A stretch of DNA of 64,000 nucleotides from Citrobacter europaeus (GTDB lineage Bacteria; Pseudomonadota; Gammaproteobacteria; Enterobacterales; Enterobacteriaceae): the NCBI GenBank assembly GCA_020099315.1, contig CP083650.1, positions 4,650,001 through 4,714,000 on the forward strand, written 5' to 3'. The notes under the pieces are model-generated. The model ran no database searches, was not told where the DNA came from, and saw only the letters and a list, made by a program, of their open reading frames with translations. Of the stretch, positions 18,779 to 27,973 are shown one piece after another; positions within the stretch are counted from its first letter, which is position 1, and every line of letters starts with the position of its first letter. The position numbers and the translations under genes are program-made.

Positions 18779-18808
18779 AATGCCTGATGCGCTACGCTTA
18801 TCAGGCAA
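18779..18808. repeat. REP-like palindrome between malT and glpR
   Basis: The arms ATGCCTGAT and ATCAGGCA form a short palindrome in the 37-bp gap between these convergent genes. It may act as a shared 3' end structure. Confidence 0.6.
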
Positions 18809-18813
18809 TTATC

Positions 18814-19572
18814 TCAGCACAGCTCTAACTGAATATGATGGTCCGCGATAACCTGCATCACGCCAGCGGGCGGCAGCGTGTCGGTATACACCGCATCCAC
18901 CATGCTGATACTGCCCATATTCACCATCGCGTTACGCCCAAATTTCGAGTGATCCACCACCAGCATCACATGCCGTGAATTCTCAATAATCGCGCGTTTG
19001 GTGCGAACTTCGTGATAATCAAACTCCAGCAGAGAACCATCGCTGTCGATGCCGCTGATCCCTAAGATGCCGAAGTCCAGTCGGAACTGAGAAATGAAGT
19101 CGAGGGTCGCTTCGCCCATAATACCGCCGTCGCGGCTACGCAGTTCGCCACCGGCGAGGATTATGCGGAAATCCTCTTTCGCCATCAGCGTATTCGCCAC
19201 ATTGAGGTTGTTGGTCACGATACGTAAATTGCTGTGATTGAGCAGCGCGTGAGCCACCGCTTCCGGCGTAGTGCCGATATCAATAAACAGCGTAGAGCCA
19301 TTCGGGATCTGCGTGGCAACTTTGCGTGCAATGCGCTCTTTTTCCGCCGTCTGCGTCGCTTTACGGTCATGCCACGGGGTGTTGACCGAGCTGGATGGCA
19401 GCGCCGCGCCGCCGTGATGGCGCAAAATCATGTTCTGATCGGCCAGATCGTTAAGATCGCGGCGAATCGTCTGCGGGCTAACGGAGAAATGCTCCACCAG
19501 CTCCTCAGTACTGACGTATCCCTGTTTTTTTACCAGTTCAATGATCGCGTCATGTCGTTGTGTTTGCTTCAT
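18814..19572 (-). CDS. glpR: glp regulon repressor GlpR (DeoR family)
   Basis: A 252-residue repressor of glycerol-3-phosphate genes. The N-terminal winged helix-turn-helix of the DeoR family covers residues 1-57 (QRHDAIIELVKKQGYVSTEE and VEHFSVSPQTIRRDLNDL). The C-terminal DeoRC sensor domain binds glycerol-3-phosphate and includes GSTLFIDIGTTPEAVA. Length equals E. coli GlpR (252 aa, intact). This matters because the gene is frameshifted in some K-12 stocks. It is the last gene of glpEGR, 15 bp after glpG. Its operators are visible in front of glpD. Confidence 0.95.
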   Translation of the reverse strand: MKQTQRHDAIIELVKKQGYVSTEELVEHFSVSPQTIRRDLNDLADQNMILRHHGGAALPSSSVNTPWHDRKATQTAEKERIARKVATQIPNGSTLFIDIGTTPEAVAHALLNHSNLRIVTNNLNVANTLMAKEDFRIILAGGELRSRDGGIMGEATLDFISQFRLDFGILGISGIDSDGSLLEFDYHEVRTKRAIIENSRHVMLVVDHSKFGRNAMVNMGSISMVDAVYTDTLPPAGVMQVIADHHIQLELC

Positions 19573-19587
19573 TATGGTTCCCTGAAA

Positions 19588-20418
19588 TTACGTTCGTTTT
19601 CGCACATGAATAGTATCGGCAAACGCCATTGCCAGACCCACGGCCAGCCCGGCGATATGTGCGCCATTCGCCATCGACATGCCAAACAGATCAAACCAGC
19701 CGGCAACAATCCAGATCAAAGCAAAAATAATCAAACCACGCTGCAGGAAAATACCGCTCTGCGGATCGCGCTCGCCGCGCAACCACACATAGCCCATCAG
19801 CGCATATACCACGCCAGACAGTCCACCAAACCACGGACCGCTAAATTTCTGCTGAACATAACCGCTCAGCAGGGCGCTGATCACGGTAATGACTATCAGT
19901 TTTCCGCTGCCCAAACGCTTTTCAACCGCACCGCCGAGATACCACCACCACAGCAGGTTGAACAGAATATGCATCAGCGAGAAGTGCATAAAAGCGTGGG
20001 TAAAATAACGCCAGAATTCAAATTTCAGCGTAGGGTCAAACGGCCATGCCAGCCAGAGCATCACCGCCTGGTCGCCCAGCACGTTCATGGCGATAAACAC
20101 CACCACACATGCGGCCATCACCGCCCACGTTACCGGGCCTGCGCGTTCGCGCAATGTGGCCAGGAACGGATAACGTTGGTAGCGCAGACCGCTATCGGTC
20201 TGGCCTGACTGCCAGCTTGCCGCGAGGTAACGCGGGTCGCCCGGATTCTCCAGAAATCGCGCCAGTTCAGCACGCACGCGCTCGGCCTGGGACTCATCCG
20301 CCAGCCAGACATCCGTTTGCTGATGTTGTTGAATCGTCAGGATAACGCCCTGTGTCGCCATATAATCAACAAATGCCTGCGCCACGCGGGGGTTAGCAAA
20401 AGAGGTAATCATCAACAT
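19588..20418 (-). CDS. glpG: Rhomboid intramembrane protease GlpG
   Basis: A 276-residue inner-membrane serine protease with six membrane spans that cuts transmembrane substrates. A small cytoplasmic N-terminal domain is followed by the rhomboid core. The catalytic Ser lies in WFGGLSGVVYALMGY (Ser201 by family numbering) and the catalytic His in ANGAHIAGLAVG (His254). The open frame runs seven codons further upstream, but the ATG at 20418 gives the family start MLMITSFANPRVAQAF and the E. coli length. It lies between glpE and glpR. An ERIC element separates it from glpE. Confidence 0.95.
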   Translation of the reverse strand: MLMITSFANPRVAQAFVDYMATQGVILTIQQHQQTDVWLADESQAERVRAELARFLENPGDPRYLAASWQSGQTDSGLRYQRYPFLATLRERAGPVTWAVMAACVVVFIAMNVLGDQAVMLWLAWPFDPTLKFEFWRYFTHAFMHFSLMHILFNLLWWWYLGGAVEKRLGSGKLIVITVISALLSGYVQQKFSGPWFGGLSGVVYALMGYVWLRGERDPQSGIFLQRGLIIFALIWIVAGWFDLFGMSMANGAHIAGLAVGLAMAFADTIHVRKRT

Positions 20419-20457
20419 GGTTGCTGTCGCTTCATCCACACAAAAGAGGACAGTATA

Positions 20458-20585
20458 TATACCCTTCTTACTTCGAGCTGCATCTTTGTTGGCTTTCCTC
20501 GCTCACTCCGGTCACGTACTGTTCGTACGCTCCCGGAGATTCGCTGCGTCGCCGTCGCGATGCAACTCGAATTAATTTGGGTATA
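20458..20585. repeat. ERIC (IRU) element inside the glpEGR operon
   Basis: A 128-bp imperfect palindrome whose ends read TATACCC and GGGTATA. The core on the minus strand has the ERIC hallmarks: CTCCGGGAGCGTACG, then GTGACCGGAGTGAGCG, then AGGAAAGCCAAC. It ends three bases from the glpE stop codon, so the transcript carries it between glpE and glpG. Confidence 0.85.
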
Positions 20586-20588
20586 GCC

Positions 20589-20915
20589 TTACGAACCGTA
20601 TGCCACTTCTGCCGGAAAATGTCGATGCCAGGCGTCGAAGCCGCCATCAACGCTGTAAACCGCGTCATAGCCTTGTTGAAGAAGATATTGCGCCGCACCT
20701 TTACTGCTGTTGCCGTGATAACACATCACCAATACGGCGGTGTCGAAATCATGCTCGCGCATAAACGACCCCAGCGTGTCGTTCGTCAGATGAAACGCCT
20801 GCGGGGCATGACCCATCGCATAGCTTTGCGGATCGCGGATATCCACCAACACCGCGCTCCCCTGATGCAGCTTCTGATGCGCTTCTTCGACATTAATACA
20901 TTCAAACTGATCCAT
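20589..20915 (-). CDS. glpE: Thiosulfate sulfurtransferase GlpE (single-domain rhodanese)
   Basis: A 108-residue cytoplasmic rhodanese that moves a sulfane sulfur from thiosulfate to cyanide or thiol acceptors such as thioredoxin. The active-site loop MCYHGNSSKG puts the catalytic cysteine at residue 65. The domain start VDIRDPQSYAMGHAPQAFHL is also clear. The frame extends 14 codons further upstream, but the ATG at 20915 gives the E. coli length and the N-terminus MDQFECINVEEAH. It is the first gene of glpEGR and is divergent from glpD. Its tie to glycerol metabolism is one of location only. Confidence 0.95.
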   Translation of the reverse strand: MDQFECINVEEAHQKLHQGSAVLVDIRDPQSYAMGHAPQAFHLTNDTLGSFMREHDFDTAVLVMCYHGNSSKGAAQYLLQQGYDAVYSVDGGFDAWHRHFPAEVAYGS

Positions 20916-21061
20916 TGCTCTCTCTTCTTTATATGGCAGGTGACGCTTTTCGGACATGTTACTTCTTAGTGTACGTCCCGACGGCAGTTAAACGCCATAA
21001 TGTTATATGTATCACTGTAAATTGTTTATCCGATGTTACCAATGGCGCGAATCTTTGCTAT

Positions 21062-21101
21062 TATGCTCGATAACGAACATTAATGAGCTATAACGAAAGT
21101 G
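21062..21101. promoter_or_regulatory. Tandem GlpR operators in front of glpD
   Basis: TATGCTCGATAACGAACATT (21062-21081) and AATGAGCTATAACGAAAGTG (21082-21101) abut each other. Both resemble the GlpR consensus, an imperfect palindrome around TTCGATAACGAA. They end 12 bp before the glpD start codon, so repressor binding should block initiation or elongation. Confidence 0.75.
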
Positions 21102-21113
21102 CGAGAGGCCAGC

Positions 21114-22622
21114 ATGGAAACCAAAGATCTGATTGTGATAGGTGGAGGCATCAACGGTGCCGGTATCGCGGCAGATGCCGCTGGACGCGGTTTATCCGTG
21201 CTGATGCTGGAAGCGCAGGATTTAGCCTGCGCAACCTCCTCCGCTAGCTCCAAACTCATTCACGGTGGCCTGCGCTACCTGGAGCATTACGAATTTCGCC
21301 TGGTGAGCGAAGCGCTGGCCGAACGTGAAGTGCTGTTGAAAATGGCACCGCATATCGCCTTTCCTATGCGCTTTCGTCTACCCCATCGCCCGCACCTGCG
21401 CCCGGCCTGGATGATCCGCATTGGTCTGTTTATGTACGATCATCTGGGCAAACGCACCAGTTTGCCGAGTTCTACCGGTTTGCGTTTTGGCGCAGACTCC
21501 GTACTGAAACCTGAGATTGTGCGCGGTTTCGAATATTCTGACTGCTGGGTAGACGATGCGCGACTGGTTTTGGCAAACGCCCAAATGGTCGTACGCAAAG
21601 GCGGGGAAGTATTAACCCGCACGCGTGCCACCTCTGCTCGCCGTGAAAACGGTTTGTGGATTGTTGAAGCTGAAGATATTGATACTGGCAAAAAGCACAC
21701 CTGGCAGGCACGTGGGCTGGTCAACGCCACCGGCCCGTGGGTGAAAGAGTTCTTCGACGACGGCATGCATCTGCCATCGCCGTACGGCATTCGCCTGATT
21801 AAAGGCAGCCACATTGTGGTTCCGCGCGTACATACCCAGAAGCAGGCTTATATTCTGCAAAACGAAGATAAACGCATTGTGTTTGTTATCCCATGGATGG
21901 ACGAATTCTCGATCATCGGGACGACCGACGTTGAATACAAAGGCGACCCGAAAGCGGTGAAAATTGATGAGAGCGAAATCAATTACCTGCTGAAGGTCTA
22001 CAACGCGCACTTTAAGAAACAGCTTGGCCGTGACGATATCGTCTGGACCTACTCGGGCGTGCGTCCGCTGTGCGATGACGAGTCCGACTCGCCGCAGGCT
22101 ATCACCCGTGATTACACGCTGGATATCCACGACGAAAATGGCAAAGCGCCGCTGCTGTCGGTCTTTGGCGGTAAGCTGACGACCTACCGTAAGCTGGCTG
22201 AACACGCGATGGAAAAACTGGCGTCGTACTATCAGGGCATTGGTCCGGCGTGGACGAAAGAGTGCATTCTGCCAGGTGGTGACATTGGCGGCGATCGCGA
22301 AGATTACGCGGCCAAACTGCGCCGTCGCTACCCGTTCCTGACCGAGTCGCTGGCACGCCATTATTCCCGCACCTACGGCAGCAACACCGAATGGATTATC
22401 GGCGAAGCCACCTCGCTTGCCGAGTTAGGTGAAGACTTCGGCCATGAGTTCTATGAGGCCGAGCTGAAATATCTGGTCGATCACGAATGGGTTCGTCGCG
22501 CGGAAGATGCGCTGTGGCGTCGCACGAAAGAGGGTATGTGGCTGAACGCTGAGCAGCAGTCGCGCATGACCCAGTGGCTGACGGAGTATATTGAGAAGCA
22601 CCAGCTGTCGCTGGCGTCGTAA
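21114..22622 (+). CDS. glpD: Aerobic glycerol-3-phosphate dehydrogenase GlpD
   Basis: A 502-residue FAD-dependent, membrane-associated enzyme that oxidises glycerol-3-phosphate to dihydroxyacetone phosphate and passes electrons to ubiquinone. The FAD-binding Rossmann motif is IVIGGGINGAGIAADAAGRG at residues 8-27. Family motifs such as ASSKLIHGGLRYLEHYEF and VFGGKLTTYRKLAEHAME are intact. The frame could begin upstream with GTG, but the ATG at 21114 gives the known start METKDLIVIGGG and sits after a GAGAGG ribosome site. Transcription is controlled by the tandem GlpR sites just upstream. Divergent from glpE. Confidence 0.97.
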   Translation: METKDLIVIGGGINGAGIAADAAGRGLSVLMLEAQDLACATSSASSKLIHGGLRYLEHYEFRLVSEALAEREVLLKMAPHIAFPMRFRLPHRPHLRPAWMIRIGLFMYDHLGKRTSLPSSTGLRFGADSVLKPEIVRGFEYSDCWVDDARLVLANAQMVVRKGGEVLTRTRATSARRENGLWIVEAEDIDTGKKHTWQARGLVNATGPWVKEFFDDGMHLPSPYGIRLIKGSHIVVPRVHTQKQAYILQNEDKRIVFVIPWMDEFSIIGTTDVEYKGDPKAVKIDESEINYLLKVYNAHFKKQLGRDDIVWTYSGVRPLCDDESDSPQAITRDYTLDIHDENGKAPLLSVFGGKLTTYRKLAEHAMEKLASYYQGIGPAWTKECILPGGDIGGDREDYAAKLRRRYPFLTESLARHYSRTYGSNTEWIIGEATSLAELGEDFGHEFYEAELKYLVDHEWVRRAEDALWRRTKEGMWLNAEQQSRMTQWLTEYIEKHQLSLAS

Positions 22623-22636
22623 GCAAGTACACGAAC

Positions 22637-22747
22637 GTAGGCCGGGCAAGCGAAGCGCCCCCGGCAACGAGCGCCCTGTAGGCCCGGTAAGCGTCAGCGC
22701 CACCGGGCTTTTTGCCGGATGGCGGCTAGCGCCTTATCCGGCCTACA
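22637..22747. repeat. BIME of three REP units between glpD and glgP
   Basis: Three REP-type palindromes in a row (GTAGGCCGGGCAAGCG..., GTAGGCCCGGTAAGCG..., GCCGGATGGCGG...) fill the 142-bp gap between the convergent genes glpD and glgP. Confidence 0.8.
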
Positions 22748-22764
22748 GTTAACCCTATCCCTTG

Positions 22765-25212
22765 TTACAACCGCACCGAATCAATATGCCAGATGTTTTC
22801 GGCGTACTCTTTAATCGTCCTGTCCGACGAGAAGTAGCCCATGTTGGCGATATTAATCATCGACTTGGTGGTCCACTCTTCCGGGTGACGATACAGTTCA
22901 TCAACCTTATCCTGGCAGTCAACGTAGCTGCGATAATCCGCCAGAACCTGATAGTGGTCGCCAAAGTTGATCAGCGAGTCCACCAGGTCACGATAGCGTC
23001 CCGGCTCCTCAGGGCTGAATACACCGCTGCCGATCTGCGTCAGCACCTGGTGTAGCTCTTCATCTTTCTCGTAATACTCACGCGGCTTGTAACCCTGGCT
23101 GCGTAAAGCCTCGACCTCTTCCGCCGTATTACCAAAGATAAAGATATTCTCTGCGCCCACGTGCTCCAGCATCTCTACGTTGGCGCCGTCCAGCGTCCCG
23201 ATGGTCAGCGCGCCGTTGAGGGCAAATTTCATATTACTGGTACCAGAGGCTTCGGTCCCGGCCAGAGAAATCTGCTCAGACAGGTCGGCAGCAGGAATAA
23301 TCACCTGCGCCAGGCTGACGCTGTAGTTGGGGATAAACACCACTTTCAGCTTGTCGCCAATTTGCGGATCGTTGTTGATCACCTTCGCGACGTCGTTGAT
23401 CAGGTGAATGATGTGCTTCGCCATATAATAGGCCGAAGCCGCTTTACCGGCGAAGATATTCACACGCGGCACCCACTCGGCGTCAGGATCGGCCTTAATG
23501 CGGTTGTAGCGGGTGATTACATGCAGCACGTTCATCAACTGGCGTTTGTATTCGTGAATACGCTTGATCTGCACATCAAACAGCGATTTCGGGTTCACCA
23601 CCACGTTAAGCTGCTGGGCAATGAGCGTGGCCAGACGCTTTTTATTCTCCAGCTTCGCACGGCGCACCGCCTGATTTACCAGCGGATAATCGCAATGCTG
23701 CTCAAGCTCGCTGAGCTGGCTGAGATCGGTTCGCCAGGTGCGGCCAATATTCTCATCCAGCACTTCAGAGAGCGACGGGTTAGCCAGCGCCAGCCAGCGA
23801 CGCGGCGTCACGCCGTTGGTGACGTTGCAAAAACGAGTCGGGAAAATCTTCGCAAAATCAGCAAACAGCGACTGCACCATCAGGTTGGAGTGCAGCTCGG
23901 AAACACCGTTAACCTTGTGGCTCACTACCACCGCCAGCCATGCCATACGTACGCGGCGACCGTTAGATTCATCGATAATCGACGTCCGCCCCAGCAGGCT
24001 GGTATCGTTCGGGTACTGTTCCTGCAAGGTCTTAAGGAAGTAGTCGTTGATCTCGAAGATAATTTGCAGATGGCGCGGCAGAATTTTGCCCAGCATATCG
24101 ACGGGCCAGGTCTCCAGCGCTTCGCTCATCAAGGTGTGGTTGGTGTACGAGAAGACCTGGCAACAGACCTCAAACGCATCGTCCCAACTGAACTTGTGCT
24201 CATCGATCAGCAGGCGCATCAGCTCAGGGATCGACAGCACCGGATGGGTGTCATTGAGGTGAATGGCGATTTTATCCGCCAGGTTGTCGTAGGTTTTGTG
24301 CAACTGGTAATGACGGCTCAGGATGTCCTGCACCGTGGAGGAGACCAGGAAATACTCTTGGCGCAAACGCAGTTCGCGTCCCGAATAGGTGGAGTCGTCC
24401 GGGTACAGTACGCGGGAGACGTTCTCGGAGTGGTTTTTATCTTCCACCGCCGCAAAGTAGTCGCCCTGGTTAAATTTACCGAGATTGATCTCGCTACTGG
24501 CCTGGGCATTCCACAGGCGCAGCGTGTTGGTGGCGTCAGTGTCGTAACCAGGGATAATCTGGTCGTAAGCAACCGCGAGGATCTCTTCGGTTTCTATCCA
24601 GCGCGTTTTCTTGCCTTCCTGCTGAATACGCCCGCCAAAGCGCACTTTGTAGCGCGTATTGTGGCGTTTGAATTCCCACGGGTTACCGTATTCCAGCCAG
24701 TAGTCCGGCGACTCTTTCTGTCGGCCATCAACAATGTTCTGCTTGAACATGCCGTAGTCATAACGAATACCGTAGCCGCGTCCCGGCAGGCCCAGCGTTG
24801 CCAGTGAGTCCAGGAAACAGGCCGCCAGGCGCCCGAGACCGCCGTTGCCAAGACCCGGGTCGTTTTCTTCGTCGATCAGATCTTCAAGATCCAACCCCAT
24901 ACCTTCCAGCGCATTTTTGACATCGTCATAAATACCCAACGATAACAGTGCATTGGAAAGCGTGCGGCCAATCAAAAACTCCATGGACAGGTAATAGACC
25001 TGGCGAGTTTCCTGAGATAATTGCGCACGGTTAGAACGCAGCCAGCGCTCCACGAGACGATCGCGCACCGCGAACAACGTGGCGTTCAGCCACTCATGTT
25101 TATTGGCAATGACCGGGTCCTTACCAATCGTAAACATCAGCTTATAGGCGATAGAATGCTTAAGTGCCTCTACGCTGAGTGTGGGCGATGCATAAGTAAA
25201 TGGAGCATTCAT
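22765..25212 (-). CDS. glgP: Glycogen phosphorylase GlgP
   Basis: An 815-residue GT35 enzyme that shortens the outer chains of glycogen and releases glucose-1-phosphate. The pyridoxal phosphate lysine lies in EASGTSNMKFALNGALTIG, and GNGGLGRLAACFLDSLATLG is near residues 130-150. The sequence is plainly related to MalP in this window but acts on branched polymer. Length equals E. coli GlgP (815 aa). It is the last gene of glgBXCAP and begins 19 bp after the glgA stop codon. In E. coli its activity is set by binding to the phosphocarrier HPr. Confidence 0.97.
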   Translation of the reverse strand: MNAPFTYASPTLSVEALKHSIAYKLMFTIGKDPVIANKHEWLNATLFAVRDRLVERWLRSNRAQLSQETRQVYYLSMEFLIGRTLSNALLSLGIYDDVKNALEGMGLDLEDLIDEENDPGLGNGGLGRLAACFLDSLATLGLPGRGYGIRYDYGMFKQNIVDGRQKESPDYWLEYGNPWEFKRHNTRYKVRFGGRIQQEGKKTRWIETEEILAVAYDQIIPGYDTDATNTLRLWNAQASSEINLGKFNQGDYFAAVEDKNHSENVSRVLYPDDSTYSGRELRLRQEYFLVSSTVQDILSRHYQLHKTYDNLADKIAIHLNDTHPVLSIPELMRLLIDEHKFSWDDAFEVCCQVFSYTNHTLMSEALETWPVDMLGKILPRHLQIIFEINDYFLKTLQEQYPNDTSLLGRTSIIDESNGRRVRMAWLAVVVSHKVNGVSELHSNLMVQSLFADFAKIFPTRFCNVTNGVTPRRWLALANPSLSEVLDENIGRTWRTDLSQLSELEQHCDYPLVNQAVRRAKLENKKRLATLIAQQLNVVVNPKSLFDVQIKRIHEYKRQLMNVLHVITRYNRIKADPDAEWVPRVNIFAGKAASAYYMAKHIIHLINDVAKVINNDPQIGDKLKVVFIPNYSVSLAQVIIPAADLSEQISLAGTEASGTSNMKFALNGALTIGTLDGANVEMLEHVGAENIFIFGNTAEEVEALRSQGYKPREYYEKDEELHQVLTQIGSGVFSPEEPGRYRDLVDSLINFGDHYQVLADYRSYVDCQDKVDELYRHPEEWTTKSMINIANMGYFSSDRTIKEYAENIWHIDSVRL

Positions 25213-25231
25213 ATAGGTGATTCCTGGATAT

Positions 25232-26665
25232 CTATTTCAAGCGATAGTAAAGCTCACGGTATGACTTCGCCGCGACTTGCCAGCTAAAATCCATGGTCAT
25301 GGCCTGACGTTGTACAAACCGCCACAGCGAAGGCCGGGACCACAATACGAAAGCACGCCGGATCGCACGTAGCAGCGACCAGGCATTACTATCTTCAAAT
25401 ACAAACCCACTGGCGATACCGTCCGCCAGGTTTTCCAGCGAACTGTCAGAGACCGTATCAGCCAGCCCACCGGTGCGCCGCACCAGCGGCAGCGTACCGT
25501 ACTTCAGTCCATACAACTGCGTTAAGCCACACGGCTCGAAACGGCTGGGAACCAATATGACATCGGCCCCCCCCATAATGCGGTGCGAGAAGGCTTCGTG
25601 ATAGCCAATCTGCACGCCCACTTGCCCTGGATGTTCCGCCGCCGCGGCGAGGAAACCTTCCTGTAAAACCGGATCGCCCGCGCCAAGCAATGCCAGTTGC
25701 CCACCCTGCTCTAACAACCCCGGCAGCGCTTCCAGCACCAGATCCAGCCCTTTCTGACTGGTCAGGCGGCTGACGACAGCAAACAGCGGCACTTTATCGT
25801 TAACCTTAAGTCCCATCGCTATCTGTAGCTGACGTTTGTTCTCCGCCTTCTCCTCCAGCGTGTCGCGCGTATATCGCGATGCCAACAGCAGATCGGTTTC
25901 CGGGCTCCAGATTTTTTCATCAACGCCGTTCAGCACGCCGGAAAGACGTCCTTCACGATGACGTTGCTGCAACAGACCTTCCATGCCGTAGGCGAATTGC
26001 GGCTCGGTAATTTCCCGCGCGTAGGTCGGGCTGACTGCCGTAATGTGGTCGGCGTAGTACAATCCGGCCTTCAGGAACGAAATCTGTCCGTTAAACTCCA
26101 GTCCGTGCACATTAAAGAACGACCATGGCAATTGGATGTCATCCATATGCTTTGCATAAAACATGCCTTGATACGCCAGGTTGTGTACGGTAAACACCGA
26201 TTTCGCCGGATGGCCGCGCGCCGCCAGATACGCCGGGGCCAGTCCGGCATGCCAGTCGTGCGCATGCACCACATCCGGGCGCCAGAATGGGTCAAAGCCG
26301 CAGGCCATTTCACAGCCGACCCAACCCAGCAGCGCAAAACGCAGTACGTTATCCGTATAGGCAAACAGGTTAGTGTCGTGATACGGGCTACCGGGACGGT
26401 CATAGAGATGCGGCGCGTCAATCAGGTAAATACCCACGCCGTTGAAATGCCCGAAAAGCAGCGTGATACGTCCGGCGAAGGTATCCCGACGCGTCACGAC
26501 CTGCGCATCGGGAATGCCGCGACGAATATCAGGAAACGCCGGGAGCAACACGCGGGCATCCACGCCGTCCGCTATTTGCGCTGCGGGTAACGCCCCAATA
26601 ACATCCGCCAGTCCCCCGGTTTTTAACAGGGGGAACATCTCTGAACAAACGTGTAAAACCTGCAT
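25232..26665 (-). CDS. glgA: Glycogen synthase GlgA
   Basis: A 477-residue GT5 enzyme that adds glucose from ADP-glucose to the non-reducing ends of glycogen. The ADP-glucose site KTGGLADVIGALP is at residues 15-27. The C-terminal GT-B domain carries RFEPCGLTQLYGLKYGTLPLV, with the conserved Glu, and RRTGGLADTV, a second KTGGL-like motif. Length equals E. coli GlgA. It overlaps the glgC stop codon by one base, so the two are translationally coupled. Operon order is glgB-X-C-A-P. Confidence 0.97.
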   Translation of the reverse strand: MQVLHVCSEMFPLLKTGGLADVIGALPAAQIADGVDARVLLPAFPDIRRGIPDAQVVTRRDTFAGRITLLFGHFNGVGIYLIDAPHLYDRPGSPYHDTNLFAYTDNVLRFALLGWVGCEMACGFDPFWRPDVVHAHDWHAGLAPAYLAARGHPAKSVFTVHNLAYQGMFYAKHMDDIQLPWSFFNVHGLEFNGQISFLKAGLYYADHITAVSPTYAREITEPQFAYGMEGLLQQRHREGRLSGVLNGVDEKIWSPETDLLLASRYTRDTLEEKAENKRQLQIAMGLKVNDKVPLFAVVSRLTSQKGLDLVLEALPGLLEQGGQLALLGAGDPVLQEGFLAAAAEHPGQVGVQIGYHEAFSHRIMGGADVILVPSRFEPCGLTQLYGLKYGTLPLVRRTGGLADTVSDSSLENLADGIASGFVFEDSNAWSLLRAIRRAFVLWSRPSLWRFVQRQAMTMDFSWQVAAKSYRELYYRLK

Positions 26666-27960
26666 TATCGCTCCTGTTTGATCTGCAGTTTGCGCAGCAT
26701 TTCACGCGTGACCAGCACAATACCTTCCTCTGAACGGTAGAAACGACGTGCATCTTCTTCCGCGTTTTCACCAATGATCATGCCTTCAGGAATAACGCAG
26801 GCACGGTCGATAATGCAACGACGTAAGCGGCACGAACGTCCCACCCACACTTCAGGTAACAACACTGCCGAATCAATGTTACAGAATGAATTCACCCGCA
26901 CTCGCGGGAACAAAACGGACTGCACCACCACCGAACCAGAAATAATACAGCCGCCGGAAACCAGCGAGTTCAGCGTCATACCGTGGCTACCGGAACGGTC
27001 CTGCACAAATTTCGCCGGTGGCAGAGACTCCATATGCGTACGGATTGGCCAGTCCTGGTCGTACATATCCAGTTCAGGGGTCACCGAAGCCAGATCGAGG
27101 TTCGCTTTCCAGTAGGCTTCCAGCGTTCCCACATCGCGCCAGTACGGCTCGGATTCCGGGTCAGACTGCACGCAGGACAGCGGGAATGGATGTGCATACG
27201 CCATGCCAGCTTCAGTGATTTTCGGGATAATGTCTTTGCCGAAATCGTGACTGGAGTTTTCATCGAGGTCATCTTCCGCCAGCAATTCATACAGGTAGTC
27301 GGCGTTAAAAATGTAGATCCCCATACTGGCAAGGGATTTGGTCGGATCGCCTGGCATAGCTGGCGGGTTGGCAGGTTTTTCAACGAACTCGATAATTTTA
27401 TCAGTGTCGTCCACGTCCATCACGCCAAACGCGCTGGCCTCTTCAATAGGCACTGGCATACAGGCCACGGTGCAACGCGCGCCTTTCTCGACGTGGTCGA
27501 TCAGCATGCGTGAGTAGTCCTGCTTGTAGATATGATCGCCCGCGAGGATCACCACATATTCCGCTTTATAGCGTCGAATGATGTCCAGGTTTTGGGTCAC
27601 CGCATCCGCCGTGCCGCGATACCAGTTTTCACCCTGCATTCTCTGCTGGGCAGGCAGCAAATCGACAAACTCATTCATCTCTTCGCTAAAGAATGACCAG
27701 CCGCGCTGAATGTGCTGCACCAGCGTGTGGGACTGGTACTGGGTGATCACGCCAATGCGACGGATCCCGGAGTTAATACAGTTGGATAAAGCAAAATCGA
27801 TAATGCGGAACTTTCCGCCAAAGTGCACGGCGGGTTTGGCACGTTTGTTGGTTAAATCTTTCAGGCGGGTGCCGCGGCCACCGGCCAGGATCAGGGCAAC
27901 AGATTTTAATGGCAGCTGGCGCGCCAACATTACACGATCGTTCTTCTCTAAACTCACCAT
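26665..27960 (-). CDS. glgC: Glucose-1-phosphate adenylyltransferase GlgC
   Basis: A 431-residue enzyme that makes ADP-glucose from ATP and glucose-1-phosphate, the committed step of glycogen synthesis. The nucleotide-binding motif LAGGRGTRLKDLTNKRAKPA is near residues 25-44. AGDHIYKQDY and FVEKP mark the sugar site. The C-terminal left-handed beta-helix (from about residue 300) takes part in allosteric control, where fructose-1,6-bisphosphate activates and AMP inhibits. The frame extends 31 codons upstream into the glgX end, but the ATG at 27960 gives the family start MVSLEKND and the exact E. coli length. It lies 13 bp after glgX. Confidence 0.97.
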   Translation of the reverse strand: MVSLEKNDRVMLARQLPLKSVALILAGGRGTRLKDLTNKRAKPAVHFGGKFRIIDFALSNCINSGIRRIGVITQYQSHTLVQHIQRGWSFFSEEMNEFVDLLPAQQRMQGENWYRGTADAVTQNLDIIRRYKAEYVVILAGDHIYKQDYSRMLIDHVEKGARCTVACMPVPIEEASAFGVMDVDDTDKIIEFVEKPANPPAMPGDPTKSLASMGIYIFNADYLYELLAEDDLDENSSHDFGKDIIPKITEAGMAYAHPFPLSCVQSDPESEPYWRDVGTLEAYWKANLDLASVTPELDMYDQDWPIRTHMESLPPAKFVQDRSGSHGMTLNSLVSGGCIISGSVVVQSVLFPRVRVNSFCNIDSAVLLPEVWVGRSCRLRRCIIDRACVIPEGMIIGENAEEDARRFYRSEEGIVLVTREMLRKLQIKQER

Positions 27961-27973
27961 GACTAACTCCTTT

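Noticed and set aside
23161..24807. A 548-codon open frame on the plus strand opposite glgP
   Set aside because: It is a mirror of the strongly biased codon use of glgP, lacks a ribosome site and reads as low-complexity sequence without a known domain. The minus-strand gene is certain.
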